Below the pieces are notes generated by a model that was not told the DNA's origin, searched no databases, and was given only the letters and a program-made list of their open reading frames with translations. A program made the translations under genes and the position numbers. A stretch of 64,000 bases of DNA from Cantharellus purpuraceus (Eukaryota > Basidiomycota > Agaricomycetes > Cantharellales > Hydnaceae), in contig JALBUN010000011.1 of assembly GCA_025174535.1 (NCBI GenBank), forward strand, positions 248,001 through 312,000, read 5' to 3'. Below are positions 22,769 through 34,855 of the stretch, in pieces (within the stretch, counting starts at the first letter, position 1; each line of letters begins with the position of its first letter).

Positions 22769-25697
22769 ACCTGTGATTGTGATAATGACGACGTCGATGC
22801 GCTTCTCAATGCTGTGCTATGTTTACTATGACGTGGACCCAAATAACATTTCGATTGCTAATCCCTGCCTGTACGTGTTGCAGCACCACCGGTGACAACT
22901 TAATGTAAATACATTCATGTATGTCAGTTGGCGTGCCGGACAAAATTGAACTTTCCCCTCGAGGGTGGTGTGAATCTTCGTAGGTGAAATCTCACGTGAT
23001 GTAGTGCCGTCTACCCGTGAATCAAATACCAATAGCCTGCCAGCTCTCGGGCCCATGCATGGCGATATGCATAGGAAAATCTGAAAAGCAGTGCGTGTAT
23101 GTGTTGTGAGATTAAGTAGACGGGTAGCAGACAGTAAAGTGAGAGCGTAGAATTCCAATATATAATTGGAATCTTAGAGATAAAAAGCAGTGAGTCGGAG
23201 AGAAAAGTACAACTCTGATTGACTAGAGAATTGCATATTGGCAGTACGCATACTTATACATCTGAGAACAGACTTGGCGTCCAGAACATACATGAGTTAT
23301 GAGAGACACATGAACAAAGGATAGAACAGAAAATAGACCGTGTTTGTAAGTGATTTGTGAACGGAGATGTACGAATGTGATAGGAATTGGATATGAGGGT
23401 CAGGTGTTTTACAGGTAAACTGAAGATAAAACTTGGCATATGTATTTATTACTCCTAAATGTATGTGATGATTTGGTTATGTGGACGGATGTTCGTCTGT
23501 GCGACAGTAACATGAACATGTCTTGTGACTAGTGATCGGATGGAACTTGGTGAGTGAATTGTAAAGTGTAATCTCGTGGGTATTGATGAGTATTGACATG
23601 ATCCGGAGATTGGATATGATCTGGAAGTACGGAGCCTAGGTTGAGTGATCAGCAGGTGAGTACATTTCTCAACAGTATGCACTATGAGCTGTTTGCCCTC
23701 ACTCGTACGTATTGGCGTCGAAGATACCAGAGTGTGTAATGCATCTTCAACACTACGGGGTAATATTGTGGTCTCCAATTTATGACCATAACATGGCAAT
23801 GCTGCACGGTTCCTTCCTTTTTTGTTGAGATCTGATTAGCCGTAAATGCTCAATAACTTCACAGTCCGCGTAGATTCGGAGCCTGTATTATTCAGTTGTC
23901 ATACAAGACCTCAATTCAATTGCGAGATCTTTTGATAGAATTCCTGCAATTCCTCAGCATCATGATTTACCATTTGATGGAGATGCACCTCGCCAGATTT
24001 TATTTCCCTAGGCGCCTATAGCTATGGTACGTTAAGTTAGTTGTCTTTGCTTGTATTCTCCTATGTGCCATTTCAACAAGACTAGGGAGGGCCTCCGCCT
24101 TTGCTAAGCCTCGGATCCGGCGTTCTCGTTAGACAAGTGTATGCTCGTGTGCATAGATAGCTTTGGGTACCGCTGATCAATCCTACCAAATTATGGTGAG
24201 TTGTCCTCAGATTTATTTTTCTCAGAAAGCCATTCAATTTTAACTGCTGGGTCCACCACAGAAAAGTTCGGTGGAATTTTGAATTCAACCAAATTAGATA
24301 GTACAGTTGGTGGAAGTGGTAGGTGGTTATATATATATTCTGTGAGTTGTGAGACTGAACCATCCATCCCAAGTGGGTTTACCACCAATGGTATTGCGTG
24401 GAATCTCTAATACCTCAGGAACTCCACAAGGTCTACGTGGACTTTCCACTTATTTGATCCCCGGATTTTCTACAAAAATTTGTGGGAAGTCTATCTTGCA
24501 GTGTTACTCGACGCTCCCAAACAAGTCGCGTGCATGTTCATAATTGGCCATTTTTATGAATTCAGACTGCATAAGATCTAGCTCACCGAATAACATGTTG
24601 CGTGTATCTCAACGCGATGGGATTTTGGTTTCTTTTTTTCTTTTTTTTTTTTTTTCGACGCTTCAAGCCTTCAAACCTGGTGCCAGAACATCCAAGCAAC
24701 CCCGAAACCACGAAGTGGGAGGCAACAGGTTGGCAGGTAGCAAACAGTGCTGGATATGCAACAGGGTGGATCTCGAGCTGCGTCAGCAATACCAGACTAT
24801 CCCTGAGAATCCACCGACCCAAGGACCATTAGCGGCACCCCCAAGCTCAGGACTGGCATCACCCGCTTGACAACATATCCTCATAAGGCGCAAAGGCACT
24901 AGGACCATCACGACCATCACGGGAAATGTTGATAGAGAAAGGTTGATGACACAGCAGGCCAAAAACTGCTATCTATTTGTCGCCAATGATTCATGAGGGC
25001 GCAGAGTCTCCAGGCCAATCTCCCACGGACGTGCTCAAGAAAGTGTGGGTGGTGGAGCATCTCCGCCACCACCTCAGAAATTCGCCCTACTGTACATACG
25101 GCGAAGAGGAAGTATGAAGACTCACAGACGAGGCTGTATGTTTGGATGAGAATTCAACGGAGAGAGAGACTGCGGCATTGACCCTGAGGACATCAGCAAA
25201 TTGATCTGACATTTGTTACACCGTTCTGACGCGAGAAGGGGAGGAACACTGTTGTTTCAGCATGGGATTGCTTAGTGGCACTTTATATAGTGCAAAGCCG
25301 CCTTCGTTCCTTTGAACCTCACAATGATAAGTGAAAGAGTAAAGCCATGTAGGTAGTCGATGGTGGAATTACCGAACACACGCTCCTAATCGGAAAGGGA
25401 TCCGTGTCCTCAAGGGGATGACTTCAAAAGAACGACTCCTGGCTGAATTCGGCGCTCACTTCCTGCTCTGATGAAATAGGCCGCACTTGAGCCTGAGCCG
25501 CACTATTTTGATGGGATCATAGAGGTGGCAGAGACCCCAAGATTCGTCTCCGTTGAAATCGATCACACCTCACGCCAACGCTGTGTATCTAGTCCAAATC
25601 CACAGCCATCAACTATGCGCGGTGTAAAAGGAGTGTATGCAAATTCCAAGGGGGAAACGGCCGATATATGAGCACAAGTCGAAACTCACAAATATCA
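22769..25697. other. 2.9-kb gene-poor stretch
   Basis: No complete gene recognised. A minus-strand open frame at 24191-24388 has protein-like composition (for example PLPPTVLSNLVEFKIPP and VVDPAVKIEWLSEKN), and an upstream minus-strand run near 24390-24430 also reads well in another frame, so an old broken gene may lie at 24.2-24.55 kb. The last part (about 25540-25697) is the 3' flank of the polygalacturonase and is repeated at 50140-50300. Confidence 0.4.
24629..24655 (-). repeat. Poly-A tract (minus strand), possible retroposon tail
   Basis: A 27-base T-rich run on the plus strand with only one interruption after seven T's. Read on the minus strand it is a poly-A stretch preceded by about 180 bases that include GCTCGAGATCC, loosely like a pol III B box. 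It could be a SINE or processed-RNA tail, or a simple microsatellite. No target duplication was confirmed. Confidence 0.35.
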
Positions 25698-27541
25698 CTA
25701 ATAGGTATTATATCCGGACATATTTGGACTGTTGTAAAGGAAGTTGCCTGCGCTTCCTGACACCTGCAAAGAAGACCATACCCACGGGCCTACCAAAGCT
25801 CAATTGCACGCAGAATATGAAGACACAGTTGACGAACCTTTGCATGCACCAGAGCCGCAGTTGATGGCTATAGGAGTCGCCGAACTATCAACTGAGATGG
25901 TGTTTGTCGCGCCGATGAAGTTGACGCCCTATCCAGAACGATAACTCAGTCGGTATATCATGGGCTCGGTCTAGTTGACATACACTAAGCATCACACCTG
26001 TCCCGGGAGTCCCTATTCCAACTCGCATGAGTTTCTGTCGTCCCACCGAAGAAATTTAATGTAAATTCACCCAACACATGAGGATATGACTGATCAATTA
26101 TAACGCCAAAACGTCTGAAGCCAGAGCCGGCATTGCCACTGTATGTGATATTTTTTACGGTTGAACCGCTAGCACTTGCATCCATCTTAATGCGCAGTGC
26201 TTGGTCGCTGTGCAATGCAGAAAGTCAGCAAGTTGTGAAAGCATTCCAACATATCATTTCAAAGATTCTTACCTGTCGACGACGGTATTGCCACTGATTA
26301 CTATATCAGAAACGGATGCGTAGCTATTGATAGAGCCCTGCATGAGACATGTTGAGGAGGTTCTCCATAAAAGGGGAGCTATCTTGCTCACGATTGAAAT
26401 CCCGTGGCCTCCAGTGCACTTGTTTTTTGTGAATATGATGTTCGACCCTTTGTTGATCGCGATGCAATCATCCTGTTAGAACACAGTCTTCTATTACTGC
26501 CATTGACGAGAAAATTGTTAGCTGTACTTGATTTATGACGGAGCTATTCTCGATCGTCAGGTCTGATGTGCTGCAATCGAAGCCATCAGTGTTTTTCCCC
26601 GCTGGTTTGCCCTTGCTTCGAGAATTGGGTTGAGCTCCTTGAGCTAGATAGAAAATAAATAAATGAGAAGATAGTCATGGTTTGATTCGCATACCTACAA
26701 TTATCAATGTTTACGCCTGTAATCACCAATGGGCCTGGATTGCTTACGCTAAAGCAATGGGAAGGCGAATTTCTGACAATGGTATTGCTAAATGTGCCAG
26801 AGATCGCAACTCTGAATTACTAGGTGAGTGTCTCATCAATCCACACGCATGCGACAAATGTACTTCATCATAGGTGATGGTTTGTTAATTCCCCCGCTTG
26901 ATCCTTTACCGTCCCAGTATGAAGGCCCTCCGCCGTCGATAGTGTATCCATTGCCATGGACTGTAGACCAGATGGATCAGATAGCAGAAAAGTGTAGAAT
27001 GTAGACGACGGACAAGTAATGTAATTTCCGCTGAGGATCAAACCCAATATAAAATCAGCTCGGTGAAGTGGTCGAGAGCATGGGATACCGTACCGGATTT
27101 GGAACAGGGGTCCGGCCCCGCTCGTTGTAGCAAACTGAATATCTCCCCCTTGTTGAAATATATTCAATTGTCGACAAGTGATCAGCCGTGGAGATTGTAC
27201 TCACGTAGATTCACGGTTGTCCTATCGATCAAGTTCAGGTTGAGTCGCGAACCTGACGTTTAGTGCTAAGGATGCCGAGATGGAACAGTAAAATAAGGAG
27301 GCCTACCAGATGGGACCTGACGAAAGATGGCGTAAATCATTTAATTGTTTTCTCGAAAGCATCAACATATACTCACGGTAAAGCCGTTAATGTTCACAGT
27401 CGTGCACTGGACAGCTGCATACACATCGGAAAGAGAGTTGATCGTGCCAGTGCATCGGATAGTTAGGTTAGAAGGAGCGGCAACGACAAGTGGAGAGGTA
27501 AAGAGTGCCCCCAGAAGGAGTGTTAAGGTCATGTCCAGCAT
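25698..27541 (-). CDS. GH28 polygalacturonase, copy A
   Basis: Secreted pectinase cutting alpha-1,4-galacturonan. From ATG 27541: a signal peptide ([21 protein letters not shown]), [67 protein letters not shown], then the GH28 motifs NTDGFDCS (about 26577-26594), DDCIAIN (Asp pair 26467-26472), GGHGISIGS (near 26401) and LRIK (26186-26197), then [16 protein letters not shown] and [24 protein letters not shown]. The three catalytic Asp, the His and the RIK triplet are all present, so the enzyme looks active. It ends GYNTY with TAG at 25698-25700. About 12 exons; no frame break once introns are placed. A sister gene lies at 50437-52284 in the same direction; a retroelement nest separates them. 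Confidence 0.9.
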
Positions 27542-28644
27542 ATGAGTAGAGTGGTGAGGATGTCTACATTTTCCAAACGAAGAGCTAGTTATAGCTGTCC
27601 TTGAGATATTGAGGAGCTCCTTAGTATGGAAAAGTATTACCGTAGAAGCATCGCATTATGTAGGATTCACCGAAGCGATTCCGCTGTCCTTCATCCGGGA
27701 GCATTTGGTAATACGCTAGTGGTAGTTACTTCCAATCTATGGTGGTTCTCTTCCCTTCACAGTTGCCAAGATAATATCAAGGGATGATGGTAAAGAGGGT
27801 GAGAGGCCGGAATCGTCAAGTTTGGGTTTCTATCCTCAATTAGACGTGGTATATCGCATTAACCTGCTTCCATGCCTAAATGTAGAAATTTAGCAACCTT
27901 GTCTTCATACTTACGGTCGAAGGCATTTCATCACCAGGGAAGGTAACGATGCTTTCGTTCGCCAATTTGTCGTCTTCTGTGGCCAAGCGCTGATATCCTC
28001 TGATGACTTCCCGAAGCGAAGCTTAGGGTATACAGAAACATGTGCTACTCCGACTGCGCGATAATTAATTTGGAATGTGAGCACATGGTTAAGACACCTT
28101 TTATTGCTCTGAAATTTTATAAACTCAATCCTATGCAAAAATCAGTCTCGTTCTGCCACGGCAGACTGCAAAGTATAATTGTTCTTGGAAATGGCTGCGA
28201 GAATCGGTTGGGCTCCTTTACTGTCGTACGTCGTGGCAGAACGAGAACAAGAGAAACGAGCGGCATCTACGTACAAAGTATATTATCCAGAAACGCGTTA
28301 CATAGCTGGTTTCCTTTCCTTTCCTAGACGTCTAAAGCTCAGGAAAGTCTCCAGTATTGCATAGGTTGAGTTTATAAAATTTCTGAGCAATATAAGGTGT
28401 TTCCAATAATAGCATTCATAGAAACCTGTAACGACACGCTCTAATGCGGTTGCTCGGACGCTACCCGAGACGCATACCACCAAAAAATTATGATAGACAC
28501 AAAGACGTGTAGCACAGCGTTGTTGAATAGCAACGACCGCGCCTGTGTCCCTCTGTAAGGAGCCGGCCTAAACCGGAGTCCTGAACGGTAGTATAGATAA
28601 TCTCCGACTAAACTAAGCTCTGAGACATGTCTATCATATATAGG
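27542..28644. other. Promoter side of polygalacturonase A and intergenic DNA
   Basis: The first 90 bases or so (to about 27640) are almost identical to the upstream region of the second polygalacturonase (52285-52385), then the similarity stops. The remaining 1 kb up to the Copia LTR has only short unsupported open frames. Confidence 0.5.
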
Positions 28645-28754
28645 TGTTAGAAGTTGAATGTGGTCATTAGCGAGCTCATCGCTATCAGCAGTATTATTAT
28701 GTAATAGAGTTTTTTTTTAAGTCGTTCATTCCACAACAATCTACACTCTCTTTA
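28645..28754 (+). repeat. 5' LTR of Copia element 1
   Basis: 110 bases from TGTTAGAAGTTGA to CTCTCTTTA, the same unit as the solo LTR at 14104-14209. GGTTATGGGCCCC follows directly and is the likely primer binding site. The gag frame opens about 80 bases further on. Confidence 0.8.
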
Positions 28755-28835
28755 GGTTATGGGCCCCGCTGATGCTCACTAATCAATCTACAAAACAATC
28801 ACTCTCATTCCAGCTAACCCTCATTCCTGCAATCC

Positions 28836-30308
28836 ATGCCAGAAGACCCAAGCAACACCTCCTTCAAAAAACTCACTCATGGAAATTACCACTCATGGGT
28901 ACTCTGTGCCAGTGGCAAGTTAAAGAAGGCCAAGGTATGGCGAGTGGTCACTGGAGATGACCAAAGACCTCTACTGTCTGCACAATCAGACACAAGTACA
29001 ACCCCAGCACAGCAGGCACACTACGCATTAGAGAAGAAAAGCCTCCACAAGTGGGAGCTCAACGACGATGTTGCCTCTGGCATTTTAATGGAACTAATAG
29101 CTCCAGACCAGGAGCGCCATATCAAGGACTATATGAGTGCAAAAGACTTCTGGGACCACCTTAAAGCAGTCCACTCATCTGCACATGCTGGCATTGCCAC
29201 TTTCTATATGAAGGTTGGCATGATGAAGCATGAGTATGTTGAAGGTGAATCCCTACAAGTGCACATCAATTTCCTTCTAGGCGAGAATAAGAAGCTTGCT
29301 GCCTCAAAGCAGGCATTTGATGATGAGTTTATGGCACAGCTAATCTTAATGTCACTGCCAAGTGTTATGACTATATTCATTAATGCCCAGATCCCCGTCC
29401 GATCCACCCAGATCCCCACACATATGAAATCTATACTCCATTTGGAAACCATCATGTCTCCATTTACCTGTCTGATTGTCACCGCTGATTCCACCCATCC
29501 GTCTCTGGTTCCGATTGATGCATCAGCATCACCATAGGAACCTGGACATCTGTCCCCATCAGACTTGGACATACTCATGTAAGGCTGTCGGCCTCGGAGA
29601 CCCATCACCGGAGTACTTATTATTAGATTTCAAATATGTATTTAAGCTGTCCGACTGGGGACTTCATTCCCCAGTTCAAGTATCGAATCACGCCTAGTTC
29701 CTAAGTCTGATCCTAACCCTCTAAGTTGTACTCCATCTCCAAAATCTCGGACACAGGTATTAGTGAGGGCACAGCACATAAGCTGAAGCCAAGTCCATTC
29801 TGACCCCCATGACGTACCCCGACTCCCTCTCCGACTCCAACCCAACCTCCAACCCAATCTCCGACCCCCAATCGGACCTAGTGTGTGACACCAAGCCCCT
29901 CTCTCTGGGACACAATTGCTGTCACCTTATTGCAATCTGTCTCCAATATTAAAAAAACTGTCCACCATCAATGTTACAGCAAGACTGCTTCAAGAGGTGA
30001 CTTGAGTCAGTGGTCCAAGCCAGTCCACATCTGACACTGCCCTATATGTCAAAAACAAGGGTCAAGTGAAGCAGCCTAACAAATCATCCTCTAAAAAGAA
30101 GAAAATCAAAATGTGCGGCTTCTGTCAAGGAGGAGGACACACTGAGGATGTATGTTGTAAAAAGGCAGCTGCTATGGAGAAAGAGAAAGAAAAATGGCTG
30201 GCCAAAGAAAAGGAACAGGCAAATGCAGCAATGAAGGCATCTGACAACTCCTCCAATGAGTCAACTGAATCAGACAATACCGATATTCATGTTAACATTG
30301 CCACAACC
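28836..30308 (+). pseudogene. Copia gag, split by a solo LTR
   Basis: The N-terminal gag part (28836-29362) reads with no stop: KLTHGNYHSWVLCASGKLKK, HYALEKKSLHKWELNDDVASG, KDFWDHLKAVHSSA and KHEYVEGESLQVHINF, the usual Copia gag (DUF4219/UBN2-like) layout. It is cut after LMSLPS by the solo LTR 29363-29890 and resumes at 29896 as a clearly continuing frame (LWDTIAVTLLQS). The second half has a zinc knuckle CGFCQGGGHTEDVC (30114-30155; C-x2-C-x4-H-x4-C) and an acidic Lys-rich tail. A frameshift lies between about 30000 and 30066. Confidence 0.85.
29358..29895 (+). repeat. Solo LTR inside Copia gag, with 5-bp target duplication
   Basis: LTR at 29363-29890 (528 bp), starting TGTTATGACT and ending TGTGTGACA. 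It is flanked by CCAAG on both sides (29358-29362, 29891-29895). Related copies are at 41101-41611 and 46612-47390. It carries two 12-bp CAACCTCCAACC-like units near its 3' end, the seed of the array expanded in the third copy. It is a different family from the Copia it hit, so it landed after the Copia. Confidence 0.92.
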
Positions 30309-30323
30309 TGACCTCCTACATCT

Positions 30324-31700
30324 GTTAATGCCAGTCTCTCTGATGAAGACTACATCGCTGTCTTCACTGCCACCCCTGTAGCTGCAAACATTACCAATCA
30401 GTCACAGGACGATGCACTTCTTGACTCTGGGTGCACATGTCACATGACACCACGCTGTGACTGGTTTGAGGACAACTCTTTCACCCAACTTGCCAAGCCA
30501 ATAGAAGTTCATTTGGGCGATGATTGGGTCATCTATGCTACTGGCAAAGGCACACTGGAGTTTCTACTTGAGGCCAAAGGAAAGGCAATTTTAGGATGTT
30601 TTCCAGACACATTATATGTTCCTAAACTCACCACCACTCTTATCTCTGCCTCACGCATTACCAAAGCCAACCACATCATTGAATTGGACAATCCTAGCTG
30701 TTGGATCATCTCCAAAACGATGCAGAGAGTAATTGGAGAAAGTGAATTAACCCACCATGGTCTCTACCGACTAAAGACCAGTCCGATCATCTCCAAAGTG
30801 CATGCAAAGGCAGCTAAGGTGTCACAGACAGTAGACATCAATCTCCTCCATTGTCGGCTTGGCCATCTGAACTTCAAAAGTGTGAAGAGGCTCATTAATA
30901 AGGGCCTGGTAGAAGGAGTTACATCAACGAGCAGTGAACCTATGTTTTGTGAAGCATGCATGCAGGGCAAGCTCCACTGACTTCCATTTCCAAAGTCAGG
31001 GAAATGTGGACATCATACATTCTGACATTTGCAGACCATTTCCTGTATCTCTTGGTAACAAACGATATTTTATCACCTTCGTAGATGACTACTCAAGACT
31101 CATCTCTGTCCGCTTCCTGCACAAGAAATCTGAGGCATTTGCAGCATTCAAGGAGTTCAAATTGGCTGCTGAACTTGAGACCGGTAGTAAAATCAAGAAG
31201 CTATGTACTGATAATGGTGGGGAGTATCTCAATATCCCATTTACAAACTTCCTCAAAGAACAAGGGATCTTTCTAGAGACTACAACACCGTGATGGCTCA
31301 CTCTCCTCAGGTTTCTGGGCTGAAGCAGTTAACACCGCTGTCTACCTCATCAATCAAAGTCCAACTGCTTCACTTACAGAACAGACTCCTTATGAAGTAT
31401 GGACAGGCCAGCGACCATCAGTCCGCAGTCTCAAGCCCTTTGGCTGCCTGGCATATGCTCACATTCCAAAGAAGCACCGTAGAAAACTGGAGGCTAAATC
31501 CTGTAGATGCATTTTTATTGGATACTGCAATGGAACTAAGGCATATTGCCTCTGGGATCCTATCAGACATTGTATCATCAAATCATGAGATGTCAGTTTT
31601 GATGAATGGACCTGCACACCACAGCAGCCTCACCGTCCTGATGATCCTGCCCTTGAGTCACCAAAGGAATGACTGTTGATGGAAGAGCCCATAGGAGAAG
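30324..31700 (+). pseudogene. Copia protease and integrase remnants
   Basis: A protease active site LLDSGCTCHMT lies at about 30417-30450. The GAG-pre-integrase zinc region follows, with His-Cys-Arg-Leu-Gly-His and later CEACMQGKLH (HHCC type, about 30846-30978), then an in-frame TGA and a frameshift. The integrase core continues in another frame with HSDICRPFP, ITFVDDYSR and CTDNGGEY (31015-31230), which carry the first two acidic residues of the DDE triad. About 31290 a deletion removes the usual region around the third acidic residue. Further on, FWAEAVNTAVYLINQSPT, PYEVWTGQRP and FIGYCNGTKAYCLWDP show the integrase C-terminal part. RT is absent. Confidence 0.87.
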
Positions 31701-31731
31701 TTGATGAACCCTTGAAGGAACACATTCCCCC

Positions 31732-33164
31732 TGTATGGGAACCACCTTTTCCCTATCAAATTCCATTTATGCAGCACCAATGTGCTATTCTTTGCTTTTC
31801 CATTCCTAAATATCAGCATATATTTGATGCTTGTACCTGGAATGGACTTATTCAAATATTCTCTATTTTTCCATATTTTTTCGGGAATATTCCATGCAGA
31901 ACTCGGCTCAGAATCATTTATTTCTGCTGTGCTACAGTTGTGGACCCATAGGCGCCCACAAACCTTCGCGCAGCCGGCTCTCCCCTTTTGGACCAGGCAT
32001 TTGGCCTCAATTCAAGCTCAGATGTCTCTGATCAATAAATATTCTCTAACTTAACAACCACAGCCTCTCAGGGCACTATTTTCCATGGAGATCATCACAT
32101 GACATGTGGCTATCCATGGCTGTCCAAACCAGTGCAGAAAACAGGGTGGACACCCTTCTTTTTGCCTGATCAGTGCCTAGCTTAGGGATCAGATCAGCTG
32201 ATGGGTGATCAAATCAGGTGATTGCCTTGGAATATTCTACCCCTTTCCATAACATTCTAGCTGTTTCCTTCTATTATTAGATAGAACTTTCCAGAACCAT
32301 TATTCAGCTCCTGATCAGTGTTAGTGCTGTGATCAGATCCTGTGATTGGCTTGGAATATTCTACCCCTTTCTTCCACCTTCCACAACCTTCCAGTAGTTT
32401 CCATCTATTAATAGGTAGAATATTCCAGAACCATTAGTCAGCCCCTGTAAATACAATATATAAGGAGGCCATTCTGCCTCTGAAAGAAGAACATATCCAT
32501 CATATTCTACCCATCTTCTGCACACCAGTGTGACTAGAGTGACATACAGTGTCATCCTCTATCTCAGTAACTGTTGATTACCAGTTCAAGGATCTTTTAC
32601 AGTTGTGTAACTGTACTTGATTGCACTCGAAGTAGTGATATTCCTGCTTTGGGCGTGAGTGTAGTATCTGCCTCACGTGACTACGAATCTACAGGGTGAG
32701 ATTGTCTGTCGATAGTCCTGCCATTAGTGCTCTTGTTTAAGTAACTAGTGTGTACTGCCTTTGCAGAGCATTAGAAGCTTGAACTTGTGTGAAGCAGTTG
32801 CTAGACTACTTCACACATCGCTGTTACCCGCTTCTGAGTGCCACTGGTTGGACGGTTGGATTCATCCACCTACTTCCTTTAGCCTCTAAGTGCATTCCCC
32901 TCTTTTTGGAATATCTGGACCCCTAAGTGTCCGTGAACTCTAGACTCTGGAAGTCTTATTCATTTCTTGCTGCTAAGAAACGTATTACCTTTCTGCGTAT
33001 AGTCTGCATTGACCAATACAAAGGATTGTAACCAAAGTACAAACGTTAAATCGTTTCTGGAGTTGTGCTGCAGCAGGGTTTGATATTCTTCTCAGCTGTT
33101 CATTCACGGAATTGTGGTGATTTAGAGTTTGCCCTAACACCATAATTTTGCGGGTTCCAAAACA
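31732..33164 (+). repeat. Gypsy LTR, left arm of inverted pair
   Basis: 1433 bp, TGTATGGGAACC to GGTTCCAAAACA. A TATATAAGG promoter element at 32457-32465 points in the plus direction, away from the gypsy 5' end. The right arm (37933-39364) is its reverse complement, differing by at least one 1-base indel. Inside U3, two related units of about 115 bp (about 32208-32320 and 32332-32447) carry GATCAG and TGGAATATTCTACCCC motifs. For the minus-strand gypsy body this arm sits at the 3' end but in the wrong orientation. Confidence 0.9.
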
Positions 33165-33364
33165 CAGAGCCTGAGGTAGATAAGGGGAAGGGAAAAAGGA
33201 AACGCGATGTATAATAAAAATGAAAATGATTATAATTTTTGGAGTGGAGAAAAATGAGTCGGAGTGATATTCCTTCGGAGTTTTTTGGGCAGGCTGGTAA
33301 TTTCCCTTGTGACTTGTAATAAAATGATGATGCAAAATAATAGAATAAGCATTAGTAATCAAAC

Positions 33365-33712
33365 TTAAAGATTCATAAGAGGGCCAGGTTTGTCTGGATA
33401 AGTGGAGTGAAAGTCAGAGATGGATTCAGATGCATGATCGAGTTTGGACATGGAGATCCATGAAGACTCTTCATTGGTGCCTTTGTATCCAGTCCATTTG
33501 ACTAAGTACTGGAGCTTGCACTTGTATCGACAGTTGATCTTCGAGTCCAGGATCTCAGATATCTCATATTCATTGTCTCCTTCAATGATGATCAGGGGAG
33601 GTGGAGGTTGTGTGCGACCGGAGATCTCGTTCGTGGTAGCGGGTTCGAGCATTGATATATGGAAAACCAGTGGTCCGGGAGGTGGAGGGTGAAGGACCTG
33701 CTGCCTGTGCAA
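33365..33712 (-). pseudogene. Gypsy 1 chromodomain (pol C-terminus)
   Basis: The frame has EYEISEILDSKI, LQYLVKWTGYKG and EESSWISMSKLD: the aromatic-rich chromodomain that in chromoviruses guides integration to certain chromatin. It ends in PGPLMNL and a stop at 33365. The link to the integrase upstream runs through a broken region (33712-33992). Confidence 0.88.
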
Positions 33713-33991
33713 GCAATGACCTCATAAGGACCTAAGTATTTCTCAGAGAGTTTCTTCGATGGACAGGTGGTCTGGAAGTGTTTGGCCTTAACAAATACTT
33801 TGTCTCTGATTTGCAGGTCTGGAGCCAGAATGTGGCATTGGTCTGCGGAGACTTGATATTGTTTCTGGGCATTGGAGATGGTTTCTCGAAGATGTTGGTG
33901 TAGTTGATCAAGGTCGGTTACAAATTGGTGGGCTTTGGTGGAGGCAAGTTCTCTCTCAGGGTGGACGGAGATGTTTGGATGATAGCCTTTA

Positions 33992-34549
33992 TTAGCAAAG
34001 AATGGAGAGACACCAGTAGTTGCGTTCGGAGTGTTGAAACTCTGCTATCAGAAGTAGATCAGCCCAGTTGTCTTGTTGATAGTTACAATAGACTTGGAGG
34101 TATTGTTCCAGGGACTGATTCATTCGTTCCATTTGTCCGTCTCCTTCAGGATGGTATCCAGAGGTGAAGTGAAGTTTCATGTCAAGACCCTTTCCTAGTG
34201 TGTGGAAGAAGGAGGACACAAATTCTGAGCCCTGATCAGATGTGACATGTGATGGGACTCTGTGTTTAGAGAATACGTGGAGAACGAACAATTTAGCTAG
34301 TGAGGCGGAGGTGATGGTGTCATGCATTGGAATGAATAGTGACTGTTTAGTGAACCTGTTGACAATCATGAGTATGGTGTTGTATCTGAGTGATGGGGGG
34401 AGCTTCTCTATGAAATCCATGGAGATGAAGTTCCATGGTTGCTCCGGGACTGGAAGTTGCTTAAGCGTTCTGTAGGGTTTGTGCCTTTGTGATTTTGAGT
34501 GCATACACATGGTGCAGGAGTTACAGTAGTGTTGAATGTATTCTCGCAT
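33992..34549 (-). pseudogene. Gypsy 1 integrase core
   Basis: HHCC-side remnant YCNSCTMCMHSKSQRHKP, then WNFISMDFIEKLPPS (first Asp), HVTSDQGSEFVSSFF (second Asp) and FTSGYHPEGDGQMERMNQ with Glu-Arg (third acidic residue). The DDE triad is kept, but the frame shifts after LLLIAEF. Substitutions such as Asp to Asn in the usual VDR block and Arg to Gln in DRGSEF are G-to-A type changes. Confidence 0.88.
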
Positions 34550-34855
34550 TTTAGGCCATACATAGTCCCATCGGATTAATCCTTGTGTGCGATTTTGCCT
34601 GAAGTGGCCTGAGATCGGGTGATCATGGTATTACTGCAAAACTCGGAGTTGGAGGCCATTGGCGTCGGGGACGTATATCCGGTTGTTGTGTTGGAGGTGT
34701 CCTTGGGGGTCAAGTGACCATTTCGGATCGGAAGGGTTGTCCAAGTGTTTAACTGCAACAGGATCCGATTGGAGTGATGAGCGGATGTCGGAGTGGAGTT
34801 GGTCAATGTCCATAATGGTGACAGCTCGGAGGGTGGGAGTCATGAGGGTGGATGC

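Larger units (their letters stand above)
28645..31731 (+). mobile_element. Ty1/Copia retrotransposon 1, truncated before RT
   Basis: Order is LTR, gag, protease, integrase, as in Copia elements. It stops abruptly at 31731, where the inverted gypsy LTR begins, just after the integrase C-terminal region. Reverse transcriptase, RNase H and the 3' LTR are missing from this place. A separate 3' LTR remnant of the same family lies at 47416-47525 in the opposite orientation. The coding part has stops and frameshifts, so it is inactive. Confidence 0.88.

Noticed and set aside
24080..24130. Possible tRNA-like stretch with GGATCCGG
   Set aside because: No cloverleaf with paired acceptor and T arms could be drawn by eye.
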